This document shows positions 18,029-26,624 of a stretch of 64,000 nucleotides of DNA, piece after piece. Made by a program: the position numbers and the translations under genes. Below the pieces are notes generated by a model. The model was given only the letters and a program-made list of their open reading frames with translations, was not told where the DNA came from and did no database searches. Where the stretch lies: NCBI RefSeq assembly GCF_900115605.1, contig NZ_FOXC01000003.1, positions 1 through 64,000 of the forward strand. Direction: 5' to 3'. The stretch comes from Halolactibacillus halophilus. GTDB taxonomy: Bacteria; Bacillota; Bacilli; Bacillales; Amphibacillaceae. Each line of letters opens with the position of its first letter. Positions within the stretch are counted from its first letter, which is position 1.

Positions 18029-18556
18029 TTACGACGCAACCTCAGATGCCAATACACTCATTAAGTGTAAACTAAGATAGTCCCCTTGAAATAACCGGGC
18101 ATCACGCATTACGCCTTCTTCCTTAAAACCGACTTGTTCATACATCTGTTTTGCTTCTAAGTTATTACTTAATACATAAAGCGATAAACGGTGTAAACCC
18201 AAGTCGCTAAAAACATAACGTTTCATCGTTTCTATTAAAGCTTTTCCATATCCTTTTCCTCGGCTTTCTTCACGAATATATACACGATTTAAAAAGGCCG
18301 ATTTATTCACAGCGTCAATATCTGACATTTGGATATGACCTATTTTTTCTCCTGTGTCTTTTTGGATGACAGTAAAAAGCTTGACGGGTAGCGTTTTTCG
18401 ATTTACTTCCGCTTCATAGGCAACTAATTGTTCTTTTGTGACAGGTGGTGTAAAGGTACGACCCGCAAAAAGAAATAAGTCTTTTTCTGTTGCATCCTTT
18501 TGCCACTCAATAAATGCGGTATAGTCTGATTCATCAAATTGTTTTAAGATAATCAT
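18029..18556 (-). CDS. GNAT-family N-acetyltransferase
   Basis: The 175-residue product has the GNAT fold marks: the acetyl-CoA loop ESRGKGYGKALIETM, followed by LHRLSLYVLSNNLEAKQMYE and VGFKEEGVMRD, close to the RimJ/RimL-like group that acetylates protein N termini or small amines. The ATG at 18556 has AAAGGAG at proper spacing; a longer frame upstream (to 18706) lacks family resemblance. It is separated from the mannosidase gene upstream by a hairpin. The substrate is unknown. Confidence 0.88.
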   Translation of the reverse strand: MIILKQFDESDYTAFIEWQKDATEKDLFLFAGRTFTPPVTKEQLVAYEAEVNRKTLPVKLFTVIQKDTGEKIGHIQMSDIDAVNKSAFLNRVYIREESRGKGYGKALIETMKRYVFSDLGLHRLSLYVLSNNLEAKQMYEQVGFKEEGVMRDARLFQGDYLSLHLMSVLASEVAS

Positions 18557-18684
18557 AGTTTCTCCTTTCAGTAAAATAAGTCTGTTTATTGATTTGTTAT
18601 TAACTTTCCTTCTTAAGTTTAGCACAAACGTATCGTCAACTGCGGATAAAGGTAGCGTAAAAGACATAAACGAAGGAAGATAAC

Positions 18685-18722
18685 AATCAAACGTTGACCA
18701 TATCAATGATCAACGTCTGATT
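18685..18722 (-). terminator. Hairpin terminator at the end of the mannan ABC operon
   Basis: AATCAAACGTTGA (18685-18697) pairs with TCAACGTCTGATT (18710-18722), one mismatch, followed on the minus strand by a weak T-rich tail. It closes the GH2 gene. Confidence 0.6.
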
Positions 18723-18749
18723 CTTTCAGCTATCACGTGTCTCTCGATA

Positions 18750-21242
18750 CTATTTTATAAAAGCACCCATGCCTTCTGCTTCTATATCTATGCACTGACT
18801 TCCATCACTCGGATAAAATACCACTTCTTTCACTTCATCCGGTAACAAATCAAAATAGTTCTCTGAAAAATGTCCCTCAACCGAGGCTACTAATCGAACG
18901 GCTTTTTGGAAAGCCAACGATGAAATAGCATACGTATGGTTTTTCAATTGTTTTACCGTCACTGCTTGCTTTTTAAGTTCTAACGCTTTTGTTTCAACAA
19001 AATAGTGTCGTTGCTCGATCACTTGTTCATGCATACGTTTAAATTGAACAACTAACACTAGACCGGCAGGCTCAACACCTTCTAACAGGTTTGATTGATC
19101 AAACATCTTAAGTGTCGTACTCGTTTTCCGCATCAACGTTACATTATCCACTTCCTCAAATAACACCTCACCAGTTAACGTCTGAAGAACAACACTTAAC
19201 TTACCGGTCACCGCTTCTTGGTCATTCACTCCGTGAATCGCGAGCTGTTGATCGGTCTCACTGACAACCAAAATTTGTGATTTAAAACTTTCTTTTGCTT
19301 GGTAATGCATCGCTTTATAACGACCATAATAATCGACACTAGACCACGAGGCAACTGGCCAACAATCATTCAGTTGCCAGTAAAGCGTCCCCATACAGTA
19401 CGGCATTGCTTTTCGATGCGCTTCAATCGCTTGTTTCATTGCTTCTTGTTGAAGCACTTGCGACAAGTATAAGAAACTTTCAAAGTCTTTCGGTTCCGGT
19501 AAGGCATCTTTCATATATGTCTCAATCAAATGATTGCCATCGCCATTCTTTTGATGATGCAACATTGGAACAGAATCAATTTGGTAATCTTTTTCAGTCA
19601 TAAACGTTTCAATGGTGCTTTTTTCCGGAAATGACTGAAAGCCATATTCACTCATGAATCGTCCGACATGATCGTGATAGGAGGTAAACGGTTGTTTTCC
19701 GTGCCACACATCCCAGTAATGGACATCACCTGAACCACTCACTCCGAGCGCATGTCGTGACGCATCACTTGCTTCAAATTTAAGGGGAGAACTGGACCAA
19801 TAACAAACATCAGTACGCTCATCAACAACCTCTTTAAGAATCGTGTGAAAAATCGTTTGATAATCAGCCCAGATCTTCTCTCTCAAATCATGACTAAAGG
19901 CTTGCTTCCAACCCCAACCACCATTTTCTTCATAATGCGCCCAAGCTGAATCCATTTCATTATTGCCACACCATAGCGCAAGTGAAGGGTGACGTCTTAA
20001 ACGTATGACTTGATCAATCGCTTCTTGTTTGACATTGTCTAAAAAGGCTGCGTCTCCTGGATACATGCTACACGCAAACATAAAGTCTTGCCAGACAAGA
20101 ATACCCGCTTCATCACACAGCTCATAAAACTCATCCATTTCATATATGCCACCACCCCAGACACGCAACATATTCATGTTACTAAATAAGGCAGCATCGA
20201 TTTCTTTTTGATAGCTCGCTTTGGTGACTTCTGTGACAAAGCTATCACCTGGAATATGGTTCGCACCTTTTATAAAGAGTGGCTCACCGTTTAATTCAAA
20301 ATAAAACGACTGCCCTGCTTCATCAGGTTCTGTTACTAGTCGGACTTTTCTTAAACCTGTTTTAACCTGTGTGTGCGCTACTAAACACATCTCATCTCGC
20401 ACCGTTAACGTAAACGTGTATAAATACGGCTCACCTAAATCATGTGTATACCATCTTGTTGGATTGTTAATGACCACAGGCAACGTGACTGTTTGTTGAT
20501 TATGCTGCAGGTCAAACGTCTCCTCGATGCGAAAATTTTCGGTATGAAGCGTGAACGTATAAAGCCCTGGCTTTGCTACTGATACTGTCACTTCCGCTTC
20601 ACCAACTGCTTCATCTTTCTCAACCGAATCCATGCGGACATAGATATCATCAACGACGAGTGCGTCGTAAATAATCAATTCAACCGGCTTATAAATACCA
20701 GAGGTGACAAATCGCGGTCCCCAATCCCAACCGTAGTGATACGGCGCTTTACGGGCAAAGATACTCAACTTCTTATCACCTAATCCACCCATCTCACTAT
20801 CGTCATTAACGGCCGGTAATTGGTATCCAAGCGCATCAAGTTTCGGTAAATCAGTCTTAATTGGTGACTGAAAGACAATGACTAACGTATTCTTCCCTAG
20901 TGAAACGTACTGATTCAAATCAAGATGATAGATTCTAAACATATTAGCTGTCTGTTTAACGCACACACCATTGATATAAATGTCCGCGTATGTATCCAGC
21001 CCGTGAAAGGTAAGTGTCATCATTTTTTCTAGCATCTTCTGTGTCACTTCAAATGTCGTCTCATACTGCCAATCTTCTTTATCAATCCACTGCAACTCTT
21101 TTTCTCGGTCCTCATAAAACGGATCGCTAATTAGACCATTCTTTAATAAATCCGTATGAACACACCCAGGTACATAAGCAGGATAAGTATGTTTCGTTCC
21201 TACTTGTTTAAACGTCCAATCCGTTAATTGTCTTTTTTCCAT
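18750..21242 (-). CDS. GH2 beta-mannosidase
   Basis: This 830-residue enzyme removes mannose from the non-reducing end of beta-mannooligosaccharides. It has the GH2 plan: sugar-binding jelly roll (HGLDTYADIYING), Ig-like domain, (beta/alpha)8 barrel and C-terminal sandwich. The acid/base Glu is E429 in WCGNNEMDSAW, with the NE pair, and the nucleophile is E532 in SEYGFQSFP. The motif KAPYHYGWDWGPRF is typical of beta-mannosidases rather than beta-galactosidases. There is no signal peptide, so it works on imported sugars. It is the last gene of the minus-strand mannan cluster, after a 219-base gap that may hold its own promoter. Confidence 0.93.
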   Translation of the reverse strand: MEKRQLTDWTFKQVGTKHTYPAYVPGCVHTDLLKNGLISDPFYEDREKELQWIDKEDWQYETTFEVTQKMLEKMMTLTFHGLDTYADIYINGVCVKQTANMFRIYHLDLNQYVSLGKNTLVIVFQSPIKTDLPKLDALGYQLPAVNDDSEMGGLGDKKLSIFARKAPYHYGWDWGPRFVTSGIYKPVELIIYDALVVDDIYVRMDSVEKDEAVGEAEVTVSVAKPGLYTFTLHTENFRIEETFDLQHNQQTVTLPVVINNPTRWYTHDLGEPYLYTFTLTVRDEMCLVAHTQVKTGLRKVRLVTEPDEAGQSFYFELNGEPLFIKGANHIPGDSFVTEVTKASYQKEIDAALFSNMNMLRVWGGGIYEMDEFYELCDEAGILVWQDFMFACSMYPGDAAFLDNVKQEAIDQVIRLRRHPSLALWCGNNEMDSAWAHYEENGGWGWKQAFSHDLREKIWADYQTIFHTILKEVVDERTDVCYWSSSPLKFEASDASRHALGVSGSGDVHYWDVWHGKQPFTSYHDHVGRFMSEYGFQSFPEKSTIETFMTEKDYQIDSVPMLHHQKNGDGNHLIETYMKDALPEPKDFESFLYLSQVLQQEAMKQAIEAHRKAMPYCMGTLYWQLNDCWPVASWSSVDYYGRYKAMHYQAKESFKSQILVVSETDQQLAIHGVNDQEAVTGKLSVVLQTLTGEVLFEEVDNVTLMRKTSTTLKMFDQSNLLEGVEPAGLVLVVQFKRMHEQVIEQRHYFVETKALELKKQAVTVKQLKNHTYAISSLAFQKAVRLVASVEGHFSENYFDLLPDEVKEVVFYPSDGSQCIDIEAEGMGAFIK

Positions 21243-21461
21243 CTGTAACCTCTCCCATTCTTACTTCATTAGTCAGGCAAAATCTATATACTTTATTTCA
21301 GTAGTTACATTTATAAACAAATCAGTTGTACAAAAAAGCCGAGAACTTCTAACCTAAAATATCTTACTCAAACGAAAATTTAAAAAGTAGCATAAATCCA
21401 TTGTTTTGGATATTACACTACTAATCTTAGTATGTTTGATAAAGAACATTTGTTTTAATAA

Positions 21462-22298
21462 CTATTTAAAAGTGATGTGATTTTTTTCTGCCACTTTTCG
21501 GATATACTGACTAGCTAAATCATAACTCAGCTCATCAGGCAAATGCTCAATGATAACTGGTAAATCCGGATCCAATGTGTCGAGTTTCTTAAGCAAGACC
21601 GGATAATCCAATTGTCCCCTGCCTGGTAAAACTTCTTTTAAATTTATTGTTAAATCTGAGGTCAATAAGATATCTTTTAAGTGGACGTTTATGATTGAAT
21701 CACCTAGTTCCTCGATGAAGTTAGAAATGACCGTTCCGTTTTGATAATAACATTTTGGACTGTTAATCATATTGACCGGATCAAAATGTATCTTAAATGC
21801 CTTTCGGTCAATCATGTCAACAAGTTGTTTGTAATCCCATACATCACTTGGAGGTGTATAAGGCATCATCTCGAGACTATATGTTGTCTGCGTTGGTTTG
21901 ACATCGTCTATAATGTCTTGAATAGTTCTTGCAATAAGTTCAAAAGTTTTTTGAGTATAATGTTCATGGTGAGGGCCATCCCACTCGGAGCCAAGTGAAC
22001 CTGCAATATTAACACATGTTCTCACACCCATCTCATCACTAAAAGCGAGTTGTTGCTTAATATAATCGATGGCTTTTTTTCGCGTCTCACGATCAGAGCT
22101 AATCGGATTACTCCATGCACCAACCTCACTCAACAATATATCGTGCTCTTTCGCTAAAGCTTTATAGTCATTTCTCTGTATTTCAGAACATGTATGATCA
22201 ATCGGTAAAACAGCACTATTAAATCCTTTCTCAAGATGTTTCTTCACCCATGATTCTGGGTTTAAATGGTCAACAAAAACGAATCCTCCTAATCGCAT
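21462..22298 (-). CDS. Sugar phosphate isomerase/epimerase-like TIM-barrel protein (1)
   Basis: The 278-residue product belongs to the xylose-isomerase-like AP-endonuclease family 2 superfamily. Likely metal ligands are visible in order: E in SLEMMPYTPP, D in IHFDPVNMIN, H in NVHLKDILL and E in VIIEHLPDEL. Such enzymes interconvert ketoses, inosose or keto-acids; the substrate cannot be assigned. It starts behind AGAGGAGG and lies 38 bases after the MDR oxidoreductase gene, within the mannan ABC cluster. A second member of the superfamily is encoded at 33640-34467. Neither is needed for plain mannan breakdown, so both hint at an extra or modified sugar. Confidence 0.85.
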   Translation of the reverse strand: MRLGGFVFVDHLNPESWVKKHLEKGFNSAVLPIDHTCSEIQRNDYKALAKEHDILLSEVGAWSNPISSDRETRKKAIDYIKQQLAFSDEMGVRTCVNIAGSLGSEWDGPHHEHYTQKTFELIARTIQDIIDDVKPTQTTYSLEMMPYTPPSDVWDYKQLVDMIDRKAFKIHFDPVNMINSPKCYYQNGTVISNFIEELGDSIINVHLKDILLTSDLTINLKEVLPGRGQLDYPVLLKKLDTLDPDLPVIIEHLPDELSYDLASQYIRKVAEKNHITFK

Positions 22299-22336
22299 AT
22301 GAAACCTCCTCTATTTTAATATGATCTACAGTTAAA

Positions 22337-23317
22337 TCAGCCGATTTTTGCTACAATTTTCCCTTTAACCTTACGCGTGGCCAGTTCAGCTAACGCTTCT
22401 GGAACTTCGTCTAACGAAATCACCTTTGCAACAAGTGCGTCAAGTTTACCTTCTTGAAGAAGCATAAGCATGTGATCCCCCATTTGCGAGAGTGTTCGTT
22501 GTTCCTTTGCGTTATTAGACTGATGCACACTTCCAAGTGCTACTTGGTGAAAAGACAGAGGATGTGCAAATGAAATAGCCTTATTTATATCCGGAGCCCC
22601 TGCAATAAAGGCAATATGGCCATTAAAAGCAAGCGCTTTTAACGACTTGTTAGCATTCTCACGTCCTACTGTATCTATAATAAAATCAACACCTAATCCA
22701 TGAGTGATTTCCAAACTTTTCTCTGCAAAATCTTCTTTATGGTAGTCAATCGTATAATCAGCGCCTAAACTTTTTACATACTCGTGATTGTTATAAGAAG
22801 CTGTTGTTAAAACAGTTAACCCAGCATTTTTTGCTAATTGAATAGCAAAACCACCAACTCCTCCTGCACCAGCATGAATCAAAATTGTTTTCCCTTTTGA
22901 AACACTCATTTTATGAAACAGTGCTTGGTAAGCTGTATAGCCAGCACACGGAAGAGCAGCGGCCTCTTCAAAAGATACTCCCTTCGGAATCAATGAAACT
23001 GTATGAGCTGTCGTTACACCATATTCAGCAAATCCCCCTTTTTTCGTTAAATCACTGTGATAAACCACCCTGTCCCCAACGTTAATATTCGTAACATCCT
23101 CACCCACTTCTTCAACCACACCGGCTGAGTCTAAACCCAAAATATGAGGATATAACCAATTCGGATTTCCTTGATTACCGGTTTGATAGTCTACAGGATT
23201 TAAGGCCGTAGCAATTACTTTGATCAAAATTTCTCCCTTATTAACAATCGGCTTTTCTATATTGCCTACTTTCATTTCGAATACCTTATTTTTTTCTTCC
23301 AGTAATAATGCTTTCAT
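22337..23317 (-). CDS. MDR-superfamily NADPH-dependent oxidoreductase (quinone reductase-like)
   Basis: The 326-residue product is a zinc-free medium-chain reductase: GroES-like N-terminal part (GEILIKVIATALNPVDYQTG), then the nucleotide-binding motif ILIHAGAGGVGGFAIQLAK (AGxGGVG). It lacks the catalytic and structural zinc cysteines of alcohol dehydrogenases. It starts behind GAGGAGG. Its position between the acetyl esterase and a TIM-barrel isomerase suggests a link with the same sugar pathway, perhaps reduction or oxidation of an unusual intermediate, but such genes are also frequent hitch-hikers. Substrate unknown. Confidence 0.87.
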   Translation of the reverse strand: MKALLLEEKNKVFEMKVGNIEKPIVNKGEILIKVIATALNPVDYQTGNQGNPNWLYPHILGLDSAGVVEEVGEDVTNINVGDRVVYHSDLTKKGGFAEYGVTTAHTVSLIPKGVSFEEAAALPCAGYTAYQALFHKMSVSKGKTILIHAGAGGVGGFAIQLAKNAGLTVLTTASYNNHEYVKSLGADYTIDYHKEDFAEKSLEITHGLGVDFIIDTVGRENANKSLKALAFNGHIAFIAGAPDINKAISFAHPLSFHQVALGSVHQSNNAKEQRTLSQMGDHMLMLLQEGKLDALVAKVISLDEVPEALAELATRKVKGKIVAKIG

Positions 23318-23385
23318 TCTGGTCCTCCTCGGATAATATGTTTATGGTTAAGATCTTTGTTTTAACCTAAACTCTCCATACTTTT

Positions 23386-24339
23386 TTAAAGTAATTTAAA
23401 GAACTGAAAAGCCTCATCAGCGTGATGTGGAATATGTTCATGACCGTGTTCTGGATATAAACGATGCGTTTTCTTCGTAATTAAATGATTGAACACCGCA
23501 AACTGCGTCGATGGTGGACAAACATTGTCGCGCATCCCCGTCACCATAATGACATCACTCTGAATCCGTGGTGCTAAATGACGTAGGTCAATGTAACCTA
23601 ACTTTAAAAACGTTTCCTCTTCAAATTGATGTAGTGGGTCGACATTTCTAAAGTAAAAGGAAAGCTCTTCATAGGCTGAGTTTGTGACATCCATTTCCCA
23701 AGCACGCTTATAGTCACTTAAAAACGGGTACACACTATACGTCTTTTTAATCTCTGGTACAAGGCTTGCGACCGCAAGCGCTAAAGCTCCGCCTTGACTT
23801 TGTCCGTAAGACCCTATTCGGTTTGGATCAATATCTTTCATTGACTGCATGATTTTAATAAGTTGAGCCGTATCCAAAAAGACCGCGCGGTAATATAAAT
23901 TTTTTGGATCTTTATCTTTCAACCCACGAATAATATGTCCTCTAACCGTCGGTCCAATCGTGACAATCGTATCTTCACTTAACCCCCCTTGACCACGACA
24001 ATCCATCGCAAACACATGAATACCTTCTTTGGCATAAGCCACTTTATCAAGCCAGTCACCACTATCGACACCGTAACCATGAAACATCACAACTGCTTGA
24101 CCGGTCGGTTGATGTGGTTTCGCCCATTTCGTATGCACTTTCATACCACCTATACCGGTAAAGGTTAAATGATAGAGCGTCATACCTTCAACTCGAAAGT
24201 CCGCTTCCACCACTTCATAATCAAGTGATAGCGCATTGAGTTCAGCCAATGCTTCTGACCAGTATTGATCAAAATCCGACGGCTTTGGATTTATACCCTG
24301 ATAACGTTTTAGTTCTTCAATTGGTAAATCAAGATGCAT
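23386..24339 (-). CDS. AXE1-family acetyl esterase (acetyl xylan esterase / cephalosporin-C deacetylase type, CE7)
   Basis: The 317-residue alpha/beta hydrolase has the CE7 signature: CRGQGGLS near 114-121, GQSQGG with nucleophile S181, the acid Asp in TGMRDNVCPPST (about 271) and the catalytic His in EHGHEHIP (about 300). CE7 enzymes are cytoplasmic hexamers that take acetyl groups off short sugars. It has no signal peptide and starts behind GAGGAAAC, ten bases after the GH113 gene. In this mannan cluster the likely job is deacetylation of acetylated manno- or glucomanno-oligosaccharides. Confidence 0.92.
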   Translation of the reverse strand: MHLDLPIEELKRYQGINPKPSDFDQYWSEALAELNALSLDYEVVEADFRVEGMTLYHLTFTGIGGMKVHTKWAKPHQPTGQAVVMFHGYGVDSGDWLDKVAYAKEGIHVFAMDCRGQGGLSEDTIVTIGPTVRGHIIRGLKDKDPKNLYYRAVFLDTAQLIKIMQSMKDIDPNRIGSYGQSQGGALALAVASLVPEIKKTYSVYPFLSDYKRAWEMDVTNSAYEELSFYFRNVDPLHQFEEETFLKLGYIDLRHLAPRIQSDVIMVTGMRDNVCPPSTQFAVFNHLITKKTHRLYPEHGHEHIPHHADEAFQFFKLL

Positions 24340-24348
24340 AATGTTTCC

Positions 24349-25293
24349 TCATTTCTTACGATAATAATCAAAAATTAGTTGTTCAGCCGGTTTCCCATAG
24401 ACACCGTAACCATCATGATCTTCAACTTCATCTAGTGTGTGCAGTAAAGTGTTCCAGTCCCAAAGACCAAAACCTTCTACAAATCCGTAGCGTTCACACG
24501 TCCGAAACATGTCTTCATAAAAGTGGGCTTGTTCTTCAAGATTAACATCACCTACATGTCCCCAATCATTTGGAATTTGACTAGAGCCCTTCCGGCTTGG
24601 ACAACCCGCTTCAGCAAAGAAGAACGGTTTATCGTAAGCTGTCACAACCTTCTCAATGCGGTCAAGTTCTTTTTCCCATTGACCCGTTGGGTAATAACCA
24701 CTTGATGAGATTACATCAACCGCATCCCAAAATGTAACGCGATTCTCTTGATACTTATCCGTGTTGTAGCTAACAAGGCCCTGGTAAACCTCTCTTACTT
24801 CACGAATGAGTGCGCGCCAATCATCTGCCCGTCTTTCTGTTTGAACCATCTCACAACCCACAATCATCATCTCACATCCCGTTCGTTCGGCAATATCGGC
24901 ATAATGTGTCTGATAAGCCGTGTAAGACTTGAACCAATCTGAGAATTTCGGTTCACACGGAACATCTAAATCAAAGAAGTTAATATGTGCACGCCACGTT
25001 CCATCTTTACAATTTACTGTCGGTTTTAAGATAACCCTTAATCCTAACGTTTTTGCATATTTAATCATTTCGATGAGCTCTTCATCACTGACCATATGTT
25101 CATCCCAGTAATCAACCTCTGTCGTATGCGCGGTTTCCTGCAAGGCACTTAAAGCAATAATAACTGTATCACTTGCGGTACGTTCTTTCATTAGGCGTAA
25201 ACTTCTCTTTGCTGCTTCTTTTAAAAAGTCACCCCGCCTACTATCCCAACCGAAAGTAAATCCTTTAATAAATTTCATACTAGTCATTCCCAT
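24349..25293 (-). CDS. GH113 endo-beta-1,4-mannanase-like enzyme
   Basis: This 314-residue protein resembles the GH113 mannanase of Alicyclobacillus: FIKGFTFGWDSRRGDF at the start, acid/base E148 in VGCEMVQTERR, nucleophile E228 in FFFAEAGCPSRKGSS, and the C-terminal FGLWDWNTLL. The two Glu positions differ from the characterised enzyme by only about three residues. Without a signal peptide it acts in the cytoplasm, where it can split imported mannooligosaccharides and transglycosylate. Its start lies one base behind the stop codon of the sulfatase maturase gene, so translation is probably coupled. This is a striking gene order: maturase, mannanase, esterase. Confidence 0.9.
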   Translation of the reverse strand: MGMTSMKFIKGFTFGWDSRRGDFLKEAAKRSLRLMKERTASDTVIIALSALQETAHTTEVDYWDEHMVSDEELIEMIKYAKTLGLRVILKPTVNCKDGTWRAHINFFDLDVPCEPKFSDWFKSYTAYQTHYADIAERTGCEMMIVGCEMVQTERRADDWRALIREVREVYQGLVSYNTDKYQENRVTFWDAVDVISSSGYYPTGQWEKELDRIEKVVTAYDKPFFFAEAGCPSRKGSSQIPNDWGHVGDVNLEEQAHFYEDMFRTCERYGFVEGFGLWDWNTLLHTLDEVEDHDGYGVYGKPAEQLIFDYYRKK

Positions 25294-25294
25294 T

Positions 25295-26554
25295 CTATTT
25301 TAGTCCTATCTTTTCTGTCTCACTAGCTACCATATCCATACAACACTTTTTATATTTTTTACCACTTCCACATATGCATTGATCATTTCTATTTGGAAGA
25401 TTATTGCCCCGTGCTAAATAGTCTTTCCACCACACTATTTTTATATTTTCCGCCACAACTCTCATACGTTGATCTGCGTATTTATAAACCTGTTTATAAC
25501 TCTCACAAAAGTAATCCTGCGACTTATCCTTTGATGAACCTAACACACGATTTCTCGGACAACCACCGTTACATAATCCTTGGTATTCACACGATTGACA
25601 CGCATCCGAAAGCGCTGGTTTTAATTGCTGGAATTTCTTATAGTGATCATGTTGAATAATATCAGTGAAACAATCTTCGAGCATATTTCCCATCCTGTAT
25701 TCTTCATCTATATAGAAATCACATGGATAGACATCTCCATTCGGTTCTATTAATAAATTTAGTGGGCATTTATCCAATTGGATACAGACGGTTGGTTGTC
25801 GATTCAAATAAAAAGCCAACATATTTTCAAAAAAACGTATAGACGTATTTGGATGTCCCTCATTAAACCAATGATCAAAAAGATCACAAAGAAAATCCCC
25901 GTATTGTTTTGGTGTTATTTCATAGACTCCTGGTTGACTCGCATCATGTGAACTAAAGTCCATACAAGGTAAAAATTGGATAAAACCAAAAGATTGCTCT
26001 TCAAAAAACGTCATTAAATCATCAGCTCTGTCAACATTCTCTTGATTGACAACGGTTAAAACATTAAACGCAACTCCCTCTTCTCTCAAATAATTTATAC
26101 CCTTCATTACACGGTTATAGCTCCCTCTACCAGCCGCATCTACTCTTCGCTTATCATTTATTTCTTCTGTACCATCTAGACTCACACCAACAATAACCCC
26201 ATATTTTTTAAAAAATATAGCCCATCGCTTTGTGATTAATGTTCCATTTGTCTGCAGGGCGTTTGTGAAAGTTATTCCTTGTTTAGAATATTTTTTCTGA
26301 CTAGCCATTACTCGCTCAAAGAAGTCCAATCCAGCAAGTAACGGTTCCCCACCTTGCCAAACAAAATTAATAATGTTGTAACCTTCTGATATCGTTTTTT
26401 TAATAATGACGTCTACTAAATCCACATCAATTGTACTTAAATCTTTCACAAGGCCCCCACACCTGCTATAGTAACAATAATCACATGCTAAATTACAAGC
26501 TTCTTCTACCGTTTTTACCATCAGCCCTATTGATTTATTTATATCACTAAACAT
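25295..26554 (-). CDS. Anaerobic sulfatase-maturating enzyme (radical SAM, SPASM, SEC-C tail)
   Basis: The 419-residue enzyme converts the active-site Cys or Ser of a sulfatase to formylglycine without oxygen. It has the radical-SAM cluster site CNLACDYCYY (C20, C24, C27), WQGGEPLL, then SPASM-type cysteines (CIQLDKCPL, GDVYPCDFY, CQSCEYQGLCNGGCPRNR) that hold two auxiliary 4Fe-4S clusters. The end carries a SEC-C zinc motif (NDQCICGSGKKYKKCC). The ATG at 26554 sits behind GGGGGGAG; an in-frame GTG nine bases earlier is too close to it. It lies directly behind the sulfatase gene, its evident substrate. Confidence 0.93.
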   Translation of the reverse strand: MFSDINKSIGLMVKTVEEACNLACDYCYYSRCGGLVKDLSTIDVDLVDVIIKKTISEGYNIINFVWQGGEPLLAGLDFFERVMASQKKYSKQGITFTNALQTNGTLITKRWAIFFKKYGVIVGVSLDGTEEINDKRRVDAAGRGSYNRVMKGINYLREEGVAFNVLTVVNQENVDRADDLMTFFEEQSFGFIQFLPCMDFSSHDASQPGVYEITPKQYGDFLCDLFDHWFNEGHPNTSIRFFENMLAFYLNRQPTVCIQLDKCPLNLLIEPNGDVYPCDFYIDEEYRMGNMLEDCFTDIIQHDHYKKFQQLKPALSDACQSCEYQGLCNGGCPRNRVLGSSKDKSQDYFCESYKQVYKYADQRMRVVAENIKIVWWKDYLARGNNLPNRNDQCICGSGKKYKKCCMDMVASETEKIGLK

Positions 26555-26586
26555 CTTTATCACTCTCCCCCCTATATATATAATTA

Positions 26587-26619
26587 GCTTACCTATTATT
26601 CACCAAATAATAGGTAAGC
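26587..26619. repeat. Intercistronic hairpin between sulfatase and maturase genes
   Basis: Fourteen-base perfect arms (26587-26600, 26606-26619) with a five-base loop. On the transcribed strand no T run follows, so it looks more like an RNA processing or stability element than a terminator. Confidence 0.6.
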
Positions 26620-26624
26620 CTTTC

